Shown one piece after another: positions 33,459-42,145 of a stretch of DNA of 64,000 nt. Under the pieces are notes generated by a model, which saw nothing but the letters and a program-made list of their open reading frames with translations, did no database searches and had not been told where the DNA came from. The DNA lies in NCBI RefSeq assembly GCF_003628505.1, contig NZ_RBZP01000011.1:1-64000 (forward strand), written 5' to 3'. The position numbers were made by a program, and so were the translations under genes. The stretch is from Oceanobacillus halophilus (lineage in GTDB: Bacteria > Bacillota > Bacilli > Bacillales > Amphibacillaceae). How positions within the stretch are numbered: position 1 is the stretch's first letter; each line of letters opens with the position of its first letter.

Positions 33459-34463
33459 TTGAGGAAAACTACTAACATCTTATCTACATTATTCATGTTA
33501 TTCCTACTTTCCGGCTGTCAAAATGCAGAAGGACAAGCTGATACAACAGAATTAAAACTTGCCCATAATCAAACATTAGACCACCCAGTTCATCTTTCAC
33601 TAGTGGAGTTCGGGAGATTGGTGGAGGAAAAATCAGAAGGTAATATACAGGTTAAAATTTTCCCCAATGGGCAATTAGGTAGTGAGCGTGAAGTTATAGA
33701 GCTTACCCAAACCGGAGCAATAGATGTAACAAAGGTCAGTGCTAGCGCTCTAGAAGGATTCGCATCTGATTATTCAGTTTTCAGCTTGCCTTATGTATTT
33801 AAAGATTACGAAACCTTTAAGAAGGTGATGAATAATCAAAAGGTAACTGATAACCTTTATTATCAAACGGAAGATATGGGGTTCATTGGACTTACATACT
33901 ATAATGCAGGTACTAGAAACCTGTATACAAAAAATAGAGAAGTACGTGATGTGACAGATATGAAAGGACTTAAAGTAAGAGTTCAGCCAAGTCAAACCAG
34001 TGTACAAATGATTGAATCGCTTGGAGGTATTCCAACAGCAATGGCTTATGGGGAGGTTTATACGGCGCTTCAATCTGGTGTGATTGATGCTGCCGAGAAT
34101 AATGAGACCGCCTTAGTTGGTAATAACCATGGTGAGGTAGCAAAATACTATATGTATACTGGACATCAGATTGTTCCTGACATGGTCATTATGAATGCTA
34201 ATACACTTCATAACTTAACCGCTAAACAACAAGACATTATTCATGAAGCTGCCGAAAAATCCACTCTCTACCATGAAGATGTCTGGGCTAAATCCATTGC
34301 AGAACAAACCAAAATTGCTAAAGATGAAATGGACGTAAAATTTATTGAAGTGGATAAGGACCCTTTTATTCAAGCGGTACAGCCGCTTCACAAAAGATAT
34401 TCCAGCAATGAAGAAACAAAAGATATCTACCGACTAGTTCAGGAGGCGATACTAGGTGAATAA
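33459..34463 (+). CDS. TRAP transporter solute-binding protein, DctP family
   Basis: This 334-aa lipoprotein has the lipobox LSGC with Cys20. The DctP fold includes the conserved block PSQTSVQMIESLGGIPTAMAYGEVYTALQSGVIDAAEN, with the Arg-containing segment just before it (KGLKVRVQ) that binds the carboxylate of the ligand. DctP proteins of this type often bind hexuronates. It starts at a TTG after GGGGGGA and is followed by dctQ and dctM, with overlapping ends. The position next to uxaC and ROK genes makes glucuronate or a related acid the probable ligand. Confidence 0.9.
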   Translation: MRKTTNILSTLFMLFLLSGCQNAEGQADTTELKLAHNQTLDHPVHLSLVEFGRLVEEKSEGNIQVKIFPNGQLGSEREVIELTQTGAIDVTKVSASALEGFASDYSVFSLPYVFKDYETFKKVMNNQKVTDNLYYQTEDMGFIGLTYYNAGTRNLYTKNREVRDVTDMKGLKVRVQPSQTSVQMIESLGGIPTAMAYGEVYTALQSGVIDAAENNETALVGNNHGEVAKYYMYTGHQIVPDMVIMNANTLHNLTAKQQDIIHEAAEKSTLYHEDVWAKSIAEQTKIAKDEMDVKFIEVDKDPFIQAVQPLHKRYSSNEETKDIYRLVQEAILGE

Positions 34464-34941
34464 AGCAAAAAAATGGGTTGATACAATTCTAATAAGCCTC
34501 TCATCCATATTATTACTGACTATGGTGGGTCTCTCTTTATGGCAAGTTCTAGCAAGGTATGTGTTGAATATATCTTCCCCTAGCACGGAAGAACTAACGA
34601 GATATCTCTTAATATGGTTTGGTTTGCTAACAGCAGCATATGTATTTGGTGCCAAAAAGCATATCGCTATTTTATTCTTTCGGGAAAAATTTGGACCTTC
34701 CACACAACTCCTGATTGAAAGGATAACAGATATTCTTATTATCATAGTTGCAGGGGTTCTTATGGTTTATGGTGGTATAAAAGTAGTCCTATTAACTTCT
34801 GCCCAAACTGCAGCTGCAACAGGAATATCAATGTCTTTTGTATACTTTTCTTTACCGTTAAGTGGTTTTTTTATTATCTTCTATACTATCCATAGCATAA
34901 TGACTGAACAAACGGCCGAGAATGAGGAGGTGGGTGTGTAA
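34456..34941 (+). CDS. TRAP transporter small permease, DctQ family
   Basis: This is a 161-aa membrane protein with four transmembrane helices, the expected size and layout for DctQ. It includes the conserved STEELTRYLLIWFGLL block. The GTG start at 34456 overlaps dctP by eight bases. An AGGAGG ribosome-binding site lies within the end of dctP. It works with the large permease downstream. Confidence 0.9.
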   Translation: MNKAKKWVDTILISLSSILLLTMVGLSLWQVLARYVLNISSPSTEELTRYLLIWFGLLTAAYVFGAKKHIAILFFREKFGPSTQLLIERITDILIIIVAGVLMVYGGIKVVLLTSAQTAAATGISMSFVYFSLPLSGFFIIFYTIHSIMTEQTAENEEVGV

Positions 34942-36236
34942 TGACAGCTATGGCAGGTGTCCTATTATTTATAAGCTTTGCGCTATTACTTTTAATAGGT
35001 GCTCCGATTGCAATTGCGATTATACTGAGTTCGGTAATAACTTTTTTAACCGTTCTACCATTTGATGTAGCAATGATGACCTCAGCTCAACGCATGATTA
35101 CAGGGATAGATAACTTTACGATGTTAGCCATTCCTTTATTTGTACTGGCTGGAATCATTATGAACAATGGCGGAATTGCCTTTCGCTTAGTTAACTTTGC
35201 AAAAGTTTTAGTTGGTAAACTACCTGGATCACTTGCACATACCAACACAGTGGGAAACATGCTATTTGGCGCAATTGCTGGTTCCAGTGTTGCTTCTGCA
35301 GCAGCGATGGGAAGGATTATGGGGCCAATGCAAGCAAATCACGGCTACAAGAAAACCTATTCTGCCGCAGTTAACATTGCCTCTGCTCCAACCGGATTAA
35401 TCATACCTCCCAGCTCCGTACTAATCGTTTATTCCCTCGTTAGTGGTGGCACTTCTGTAGCCGCTTTATTTATGGCCGGTTATATACCCGGAATTCTCTG
35501 GGGGATTGCTGTGATGGTAGTGGCTTATTTCATGGCAAAAAAGGAAAACTACCCGGTTTCTCCAATGCCTAACTTCAAGGATGTTGTGTACATTATTGGT
35601 AGTGCCATCCCAAGTCTTTTGTTAATTGTTATTGTAATTGGCGGTATTGTAGCAGGGATATTTACAGCTACAGAAGGGGCAGCTGTTGCTGTATTATATT
35701 CAACCATTCTTGCTCTAGTATATAAGGGGCTAAGATGGAAGGATATCCCTAATATCTTAAAAGAAACAATTGAAATCACGGGGATGATTCTTTTCTTGAT
35801 TACATCCTCAGCGCTATTTTCTCTTGTTATGTCCTATTTAGGATTACCAGCTGCAATAAGCAATGCTTTACTATCAATAACCGATAATCAAATTGGCATT
35901 TTGCTAATTATGATTGTTATTCTGTTGTTGGTTGGTACGTTTATGGACATTACGCCGGCCGTACTAATCTTTACGCCCATTTTTTTACCGGTTGCCCAAA
36001 CATTTGGAATGGATCCTGTCCATTTTGGGTTGGTACTATGTTTCAGTCTATGTATTGGAAATATGACACCACCTGTTGGGAGTGCTTTATTTGTAGGTGC
36101 ATCTGTAGCAAATGTTAGAATCGAGCAGGTGATAGGGACATTAATTCCATTCTTCATGGTTGTTATACTCGTATTATTGCTCGTTACATTCATTCCGCAA
36201 TTGTCATTGTTCCTGCCAAATTTATTTAACCTATAG
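34941..36236 (+). CDS. TRAP transporter large permease, DctM family
   Basis: This 431-aa protein has about 12 transmembrane helices in the DctM arrangement. Family blocks include GSSVASAAAMGRIMGP, SAPTGLIIPPSSVLIVYS, GTFMDITPAVLIFTPIFLP and TPPVGSALFVGA. It forms the Na+-coupled translocation channel of the TRAP uptake system. The start overlaps the dctQ stop by one base (TAATG), indicating strict coupling. No strong terminator follows. Confidence 0.92.
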   Translation: MTAMAGVLLFISFALLLLIGAPIAIAIILSSVITFLTVLPFDVAMMTSAQRMITGIDNFTMLAIPLFVLAGIIMNNGGIAFRLVNFAKVLVGKLPGSLAHTNTVGNMLFGAIAGSSVASAAAMGRIMGPMQANHGYKKTYSAAVNIASAPTGLIIPPSSVLIVYSLVSGGTSVAALFMAGYIPGILWGIAVMVVAYFMAKKENYPVSPMPNFKDVVYIIGSAIPSLLLIVIVIGGIVAGIFTATEGAAVAVLYSTILALVYKGLRWKDIPNILKETIEITGMILFLITSSALFSLVMSYLGLPAAISNALLSITDNQIGILLIMIVILLLVGTFMDITPAVLIFTPIFLPVAQTFGMDPVHFGLVLCFSLCIGNMTPPVGSALFVGASVANVRIEQVIGTLIPFFMVVILVLLLVTFIPQLSLFLPNLFNL

Positions 36237-36301
36237 AAAAACGCTTAGACTTCACACCTTGAGCATTTCTTTTTATTGCGTGATAAACCCGATTTCTTCG
36301 C

Positions 36302-36477
36302 GGACATTTATTCCGTTATTTACATAAAAAGTTTACATTTTAGGGGTTAGTGGACAATTATTCCGCTATATGATGGAAATCACAGTGAATTTGCACCTTT
36401 AATGCTACATAGCGGAATAGCTGTCCGACTGAACCTCCAAATTAACGCTTCCGCTAATTATAACGGAATAATTGTCC
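36302..36477. repeat. Four copies of an 18-bp motif, two in each orientation
   Basis: GGACATTTATTCCGTTAT (36302-36319) and GGACAATTATTCCGCTAT (36352-36369) are followed by the reverse complements at 36409-36426 and 36460-36477. The spacing between neighbours is 50, 57 and 51 bases. The region is otherwise non-coding (36237-36567). It may form stem-loops or be a dispersed repeat. No gene is seen here. Confidence 0.7.
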
Positions 36478-36567
36478 GATGTTTTTACGCTGCAGACCAA
36501 ATTCTGTGCAATCTGATAACTGGTGCGTTATCTCGTATTCTATACTCGAAAACCAAACACGTTAAAA

Positions 36568-39012
36568 TTATTTCAGAGCGGGTTTATCTTTGTCTAATTC
36601 TCCTTCTTTTCTATTTAAAGCTATCTTATTAAAATTAGCTAGTTTCTTGGTTACTTTCTCGTAGACTGTCTTTTGTTCATTGTCTATGGTTCCATCACGT
36701 CGACATGCTGGAAGTCCGGTTAGTAATTCAATTCCTTCTTCTACGGTTTTTACTTGGTAAATGTGGAACATTCCATCTTCAACCGCTTCAATTACTTCGT
36801 CTTTTAACATTAGATTTTTCACATTTTGGTGTGGGATAAGTACTCCCTGCTCTCCTGTTAATCCCTTTGCCTTACAAACATCAAAGTAGCCTTCTATTTT
36901 TTCGTTCACACCACCAATAGGCTGGATTTCTCCTTTTTGGTTAATGGAACCGGTAACTGCTAAACCTTGATTAATCGGAATATCTGCTAGGCTAGATAAG
37001 AGCGCATATAGTTCGGTACTGGATGCACTATCCCCATCAACTCCGCCATAGGATTGTTCAAATGCTAATTGAGCAGATAAGGCAAGTGGCTGTTCTTGTG
37101 CAAATTTATCTCCCAAGTACCCACTAAGAATATAGACACCTTTACTATGGATATTGCCACTCATCTTACTTTCCCTCTCAATATTTATGATTCCGCTTTG
37201 ACCGACATAGGTGTTGGCTGTAATTCTGGATGGCTTTCCAAAACTGTATTGTCCTGTTTGATATACAGCTAAACCATTTACCTGCCCTATTTTATAACCA
37301 CTTATATCAATTAATATATCTCCAGTTTCTATACCTTCTTGTATTTTTCCTTCATACAAGTTGGATCGATATTTCTTATTTTCGATGGCTTTTTGAATAT
37401 GTTCTGCACTAACAACAAAACTTCCCATGATATCTGCCCATGAATCCGCTTCATAAATAATTTCTACAATTTGATTGAATCGGGTGGAAAGTTTATTTTG
37501 ATTTCCGGCAATCCTTATACTATGTTCAACCATCTTAGCTACAGCTGTTTTATCAAAATTCTTTAACCCTTCTTCTTTGCAGCGAGTACGGATAAAACTG
37601 GCAAATCTATTGATATTCATCGTATTATTGTCCATTTCCACATCAAAATCTGCCCTTATCTTAAAGAGTTTCCGAAAATCTTCATCATAATGGTATAATA
37701 ATTGATAAATATCAGGACTCCCAATAATGATAATCTTAATATCTAATGGAACTGGCTCTGGTTTAATGGAAGTTGTAGATACCATTCCTACTTGCTCACC
37801 AATATTTTCGATGAGTAGTTTTTGGTTTATTAAGGCCCTTTTTAGAGCATCCCAAGCATAACTGTTAGATAAGACATCTTTAGCTTGGAGGATAATATAT
37901 CCACCATTTGCCTGGTGCAGATACCCAGCCTTAATTTTCATGAAATCTGTACTTAAAACACCCATCTTACTCTCATACTCTACTTTACCAATTAAATTAT
38001 AATAAGTAGGATTATCTGCAGTAACAACGGGCGCTCCTTTTGTTTCACTATTATCAATTAAAAGATTAACATTATATTTAATAGTTGAATCCTTTTTCTT
38101 TGCCACTAAATTACCAAAAGGATTATCATCATCCTCTTCATCCCGTCGAAATTCATCTGTATTCTCCAGAATATCTATCTCTACTTCTTTTAAATAATTT
38201 AATATAACTGGGACAGCTTGATACCTTTCCGTTAACTCTTTCATCAAATAATCAACAGGTACGGAAGCCACTTTACTATCTAAGTTATCTAATTCCTCTT
38301 GGACAACTTTCTCCATTTTTCTCATATCATTCGTAAATTCCAATACCTTTTCCTGAAGGATATTCGTATTCTCCTCAATCTTCTTCAGTTGTTCACTATC
38401 CAAGTTTTTATAATCCTCTTCACTAATAGGTTGATTATTCATGATTGGAATCGTTACAATACCAGAACTTGACTGCCGGACAAAAAATCCATAATCCTTG
38501 GCTAAATCACTAAATTTTTCAAAGGCCTTCTTACTTTTTTCTTTAAATTCACGAATAATTAATGATCGTTCTTTATGATAACTCTCCTCATTAAAAGCAC
38601 GAGGAATGTCATTCTTAAGCTGATTAATAAATTCATTCATGTCTTTCTTCAATCTTTTCCCAAAGCCTACAGGAACCTTTAATAACATTGGTTTTGCGTT
38701 ATCTATAAAGTTATAAACATAGCACCAGTCAAAGAGCTCTATTTCTGTACTTGCAAACTCCCTAACTATAGAATTAGTATAGTTAGTTTTACCTGTACCT
38801 GATATACCAGATACATAAATATTATAACCTCTTCTGTTTACTTTCAGGCCAAAAGACATAGCTTCCCTTCCCCGCTCCTGTCCAACAATTCCAGTAAGCG
38901 CAGGCACCTCTTCTGTTGTTTCAAAATCAAATGTTGAGTAATCTACCGTCTTCTTTAGTGCCTCTTTCGATAATTCTAAGCGTTTTTTCAAACTACTATT
39001 TATCCTATTCAT
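36568..39012 (-). CDS. Lon-like ATP-dependent protease (AAA_32/S16 family)
   Basis: This 814-aa protein has an N-terminal region with a P-loop (GISGTGKTNYT), a middle AAA domain with the DVLSNSYAW and KIIIIGSPDIYQL blocks, and a C-terminal S16 Lon protease domain. The catalytic dyad is visible as Ser662 (GDSASS) and Lys705 (VNEKIEG), with a spacing of 43 residues as in Lon. It lacks the LAN domain of LonA. Homologues are often annotated as Lon-family protease. The physiological substrate is unknown. No close partner gene is adjacent; it is the last gene before the integrated element on the left side. Confidence 0.88.
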   Translation of the reverse strand: MNRINSSLKKRLELSKEALKKTVDYSTFDFETTEEVPALTGIVGQERGREAMSFGLKVNRRGYNIYVSGISGTGKTNYTNSIVREFASTEIELFDWCYVYNFIDNAKPMLLKVPVGFGKRLKKDMNEFINQLKNDIPRAFNEESYHKERSLIIREFKEKSKKAFEKFSDLAKDYGFFVRQSSSGIVTIPIMNNQPISEEDYKNLDSEQLKKIEENTNILQEKVLEFTNDMRKMEKVVQEELDNLDSKVASVPVDYLMKELTERYQAVPVILNYLKEVEIDILENTDEFRRDEEDDDNPFGNLVAKKKDSTIKYNVNLLIDNSETKGAPVVTADNPTYYNLIGKVEYESKMGVLSTDFMKIKAGYLHQANGGYIILQAKDVLSNSYAWDALKRALINQKLLIENIGEQVGMVSTTSIKPEPVPLDIKIIIIGSPDIYQLLYHYDEDFRKLFKIRADFDVEMDNNTMNINRFASFIRTRCKEEGLKNFDKTAVAKMVEHSIRIAGNQNKLSTRFNQIVEIIYEADSWADIMGSFVVSAEHIQKAIENKKYRSNLYEGKIQEGIETGDILIDISGYKIGQVNGLAVYQTGQYSFGKPSRITANTYVGQSGIINIERESKMSGNIHSKGVYILSGYLGDKFAQEQPLALSAQLAFEQSYGGVDGDSASSTELYALLSSLADIPINQGLAVTGSINQKGEIQPIGGVNEKIEGYFDVCKAKGLTGEQGVLIPHQNVKNLMLKDEVIEAVEDGMFHIYQVKTVEEGIELLTGLPACRRDGTIDNEQKTVYEKVTKKLANFNKIALNRKEGELDKDKPALK

Positions 39013-39235
39013 ATAGCATTCTCCTTATAACAGCATGGTGGCACTATCTTAAAGGTATCTCTATATTTAGCATAAGTTAATCTTGTCAAACAGAGCAACC
39101 ACAATAAAGCGTTTTCACACATTGTTCATATCTGCTGACCTTTAGGGCTAGTATATGATATTTTCTTATATTACTTTTACACCGACGTTAATCTAAGTCT
39201 ATACAGAATTTAAAGCATAATTATTTGCGATATAC

Positions 39236-39272
39236 AAAAAGGCTCTTAACCATATTTGGGTTAAGAGCCTTT
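39236..39272 (-). terminator. Original rpsI terminator, now at the far end of the island
   Basis: AAAGGCTCTTAACC / GGTTAAGAGCCTTT, a perfect 14-bp stem with T runs on both strands. It follows the duplicated rpsI 3' end at 39279. Before insertion it would have terminated the rplM-rpsI operon. Confidence 0.85.
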
Positions 39273-39278
39273 GGTAGT

Positions 39279-39407
<129 letters not shown>

Positions 39408-39574
39408 TCAGGCATTCACTTAATAAATGGAAAATAAGTTAAAAATGATAATATACCTTTGGTGGTCAATATGTGGTCAGCTTTTCTATGTTTCCATACA
39501 ACTTTTTATACAGATTTATCCAAATTATATTATAACTAATGATATAATAGGGTAGAAAGGCAGGGGGTAAAAAG

Positions 39575-40381
39575 TTGGGTAGATGGAAAATTTTTTGTGA
39601 AGAATCCGGAGATAAAGGAATACCTTGGAAAGCTGGCTCTTCACACCATTATATTATTACGGCTATATTGGTTAAAGAGGAAGATGAGCAGCAACTTATT
39701 GATGTCCTTAATACTTATAAATATAAAATACTAAGGATGAGAGCTCCGCTTGAGTGGAAAAAATTAGGAACACGACAGAAATATAATGACAAATTATTAT
39801 CCAGATTTCTCCGTAAGGTACGTACAGACGGTCCAGAATTCTATGTAAGTAATGTAGTGTGCAATAAACATGAAACAAATGGACCTGGACTTGTGGACAG
39901 AAATACTTTTATGAATTATTTATATGGATTAATATTTAAAAGAATATCCTGGTTTTTAAAGTACTCTAATTCATCCGCTGAGTTAATCATCGATAGAAAT
40001 ACCGACCCTATTGCACAAGAATCATTAAGAAAGTATTTATCTGATGTAGCACACTATCAAACAGGTTCCTTTCCTAGGTACTCTAAACCTCATTGGATTA
40101 ACCCAGAGGAAAATTCCGTTTTAGGTTTAGCAGACTTTCTTTCAGGTACATCACTAAGATCCCTGAGAAATTATCATGAATCTGTAGATCAAAATTGTAA
40201 GGCTTGTAATGTTGATTTTGGGATATATACATGTACAACTAGCAATTTTAACTATAAACGAACTTATAAACAGGTAGTTGATTGGAATTATGGGAAAATA
40301 GGAAACTGGAACTGGAGTGGTTTATTGTACCATCCTTATGATAATAAAGATAATTATAAACATTTATTTATTCCACAATAA
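39575..40381 (+). CDS. DUF3800 domain-containing protein
   Basis: This 268-aa protein matches DUF3800. It starts with the family motif FCEESGDKG (like F-DESG) and has the later LIIDRNTD and NSVLGLADFLSG blocks, with acidic residues expected of an RNase H-like fold. The activity is unproven. It is common in mobile elements and phages, and the name is used for a set of predicted RNA motifs found beside it. The start is a TTG at 39575 after AGGGGGT. It is the only plus-strand cargo gene near the left end and is followed by a terminator and two structured RNA elements. Confidence 0.82.
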   Translation: MGRWKIFCEESGDKGIPWKAGSSHHYIITAILVKEEDEQQLIDVLNTYKYKILRMRAPLEWKKLGTRQKYNDKLLSRFLRKVRTDGPEFYVSNVVCNKHETNGPGLVDRNTFMNYLYGLIFKRISWFLKYSNSSAELIIDRNTDPIAQESLRKYLSDVAHYQTGSFPRYSKPHWINPEENSVLGLADFLSGTSLRSLRNYHESVDQNCKACNVDFGIYTCTTSNFNYKRTYKQVVDWNYGKIGNWNWSGLLYHPYDNKDNYKHLFIPQ

Positions 40382-40405
40382 AAAGCAGCCATATAAGGCT
40401 GCTTT
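40382..40405 (+). terminator. Terminator after the DUF3800 gene
   Basis: AAAGCAGCC-ATATAA-GGCTGCTTT, a perfect nine-bp stem followed by ACTTTTAT, directly after the stop codon. Confidence 0.85.
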
Positions 40406-40423
40406 ACTTTTATGTATTTATAT

Positions 40424-40499
40424 AGGCGGGAGGAGCCCACACTTTAATAAGTGCTGCCGCATTTTTAGGAGCTTGTCGCTCGGATACGACCTGCCGCCT
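40424..40499 (+). ncRNA. Structured RNA element, copy 1 (DUF3800-associated)
   Basis: A roughly 76-nt GC-rich unit. It closes with AGGCGG / CCGCCT. Inside are a hairpin CACTT-TAAT-AAGTG and a second hairpin GAGC / GCTC. Copy 2 (40548-40628) has the same layout with compensating changes in the closing stem and first hairpin. Both copies share GCATTTTTAGGAGC and GCTCGGATAC. This covariation points to a functional RNA. The strand is assumed to match the DUF3800 gene, but the minus strand would also fold. Confidence 0.6.
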
Positions 40500-40547
40500 T
40501 AAATATAGTATAACATAAGTTAAATAAGTGTCAATTACTTTATTAAG

Positions 40548-40628
40548 GTGGCACGGGAGGATCTCACACCCCACTGGGTGCTGCTGCATTTTTAGGAGCA
40601 ATAGCTCGGATACAGCCTGCCGTGCCAC
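40548..40628 (+). ncRNA. Structured RNA element, copy 2 (DUF3800-associated)
   Basis: An 81-nt unit with a nine-bp closing stem GTGGCACGG / CCGTGCCAC. Its hairpins are CACCC-CACT-GGGTG and GAGC-AATA-GCTC. It is about 120 bases after copy 1. The stems differ in sequence from copy 1 but stay paired, while loop and junction sequences are conserved. From memory, DUF3800-type RNA motifs have been predicted computationally near such genes; I cannot confirm a match here. Confidence 0.6.
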
Positions 40629-40699
40629 TATTAAAATAATAGTCTTAAAAGGACTTAAATATACCTAATTTGCAAAGTTTTTATTGCTATCTTGTAAAA

Positions 40700-42145
40700 T
40701 CAAACAATAATGGAATCAATCATTTTAAAAATTTCTTTCCTTTTAGCAGCAATTGTTTGCTTTGTTTTATCCTGCTCCTTTAGCTTAGTAATGATTATCT
40801 TGACAATACGGTCTTGTTCTGCAATGGATAAATCCGGTATATCAAAATTCATAATTGCATCCGCATATAACTCAACCTGATTAGTTGCTCCTGTAAAATC
40901 ACGTTCTATTTGGAATGTGCCAAGTATACTTCTTAAAAAGAATACAAGAAATAACTTATTATATTTATTTTCATTAACCCTAACTATGGATACGTGTCCA
41001 TCTACAACAGCATCCTCTTCCTCTTGAAAGATATCAATCTTTCCAATTGAACCTTTTCCAGTAGAGGCAATTAAAATATCTCCATTGGTCACCTGGGCTC
41101 TTTCCTTTTTCTTAAAGAACTCACTAGAGACTGTTTCACAATCTGTTAAATCAATACCCTCATTTTTTAGGTGTGCTGTTTTTATTGCATAGTAGTCACC
41201 GTCTAAATCATATTTAGGCTGTACTCCCCTATGAACATCTTCAATTAAAATATCTTTTAACTTAATAGTTCCAACCGTATTTAATACGTTTGTAAGTTCT
41301 TGAACTATTGGTCTGTGAAATCTAGAAGTTGTTCTGAGAATTGGGCTTCTCGCTATGTTATTAAAACTCATGGGGATTAACTCAAACGTCTTATCATTAC
41401 TTTTTTGAGTACCAATTGACATTCCTACTCCATAGTTTTTCCAGACTTCTTCACCATACTTAAATTCCTTAGAAAATACACCATTGATAATTTTTATCTT
41501 TTCTTCTTGAGTATCCTTTAATTGTTCAATTTCTAATTCCGCTTTTTCTATCTTAGGTTCAACTTTTTCTTGTTTTTTAATATCAATAACAGGGATACGT
41601 ATATTTAAAAAATCTACAGGATTAACTCGTTTATGTGATGGAGTTTTTCCTGACTCTAACATCGAATATGTTCTTAGTAAATTCTCATGAATTAGTATAT
41701 ATTTTAAAATTAAAGGCAAATACATATTACTGGTAATCTTATAAGGTAACAACTCTGTGGAACCAATAAGTAATTGCTCATTTTTGTAGGTATTTAAAAA
41801 GATATAACCTTTAGGTAGCCCTAACTTTGAAACAATAATATCTGCATCCCATAAAATATTCTTATCAGAACCAATTTCTTCTACAAGTTCAAGTTTTTCA
41901 ATATCTCCTGTTTTCTGTGATTGATCTGAGATATTTAACAGCTTATACTGCTTATCTAATTCACCCTTTTTAAATTTACGTATAGGCATTTGTTTTAAAG
42001 TAGTACCAATTGAAACATGTTTCTTAGCCTTATCCCAAGTATGACCTTCCCATATATCATGAAATTCTCTAAAGCGAGTATCAACTCTTACCGAGTGTTG
42101 TTTCCCCAATTCAAAAAAGTTAGTAATAAACTGGCTTAATCCCAT
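40700..42145 (-). CDS. Specificity (S) subunit of a restriction-modification system
   Basis: This 481-aa protein has two target-recognition half-regions joined by a helical spacer (about residues 190-230, rich in Glu and Lys). The second region contains the blocks RGVQPKYDLDGDYYAIKTAHL and QVTNGDILIASTGKGSIGKI, followed by a final helical arm. This is the plan of HsdS proteins. Its start overlaps the end of the upstream methylase gene by ten bases, so the two are translated together. It should recognise a bipartite DNA target. The specificity cannot be read from sequence. Confidence 0.85.
   Translation of the reverse strand: MGLSQFITNFFELGKQHSVRVDTRFREFHDIWEGHTWDKAKKHVSIGTTLKQMPIRKFKKGELDKQYKLLNISDQSQKTGDIEKLELVEEIGSDKNILWDADIIVSKLGLPKGYIFLNTYKNEQLLIGSTELLPYKITSNMYLPLILKYILIHENLLRTYSMLESGKTPSHKRVNPVDFLNIRIPVIDIKKQEKVEPKIEKAELEIEQLKDTQEEKIKIINGVFSKEFKYGEEVWKNYGVGMSIGTQKSNDKTFELIPMSFNNIARSPILRTTSRFHRPIVQELTNVLNTVGTIKLKDILIEDVHRGVQPKYDLDGDYYAIKTAHLKNEGIDLTDCETVSSEFFKKKERAQVTNGDILIASTGKGSIGKIDIFQEEEDAVVDGHVSIVRVNENKYNKLFLVFFLRSILGTFQIERDFTGATNQVELYADAIMNFDIPDLSIAEQDRIVKIIITKLKEQDKTKQTIAAKRKEIFKMIDSIIV

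Noticed and set aside
40410-40628. A 72-codon minus-strand frame over the two structured RNA units
   Set aside because: The sequence is explained by paired stems that covary between the units, and the reading frame does not have equivalent protein sequence in both copies.
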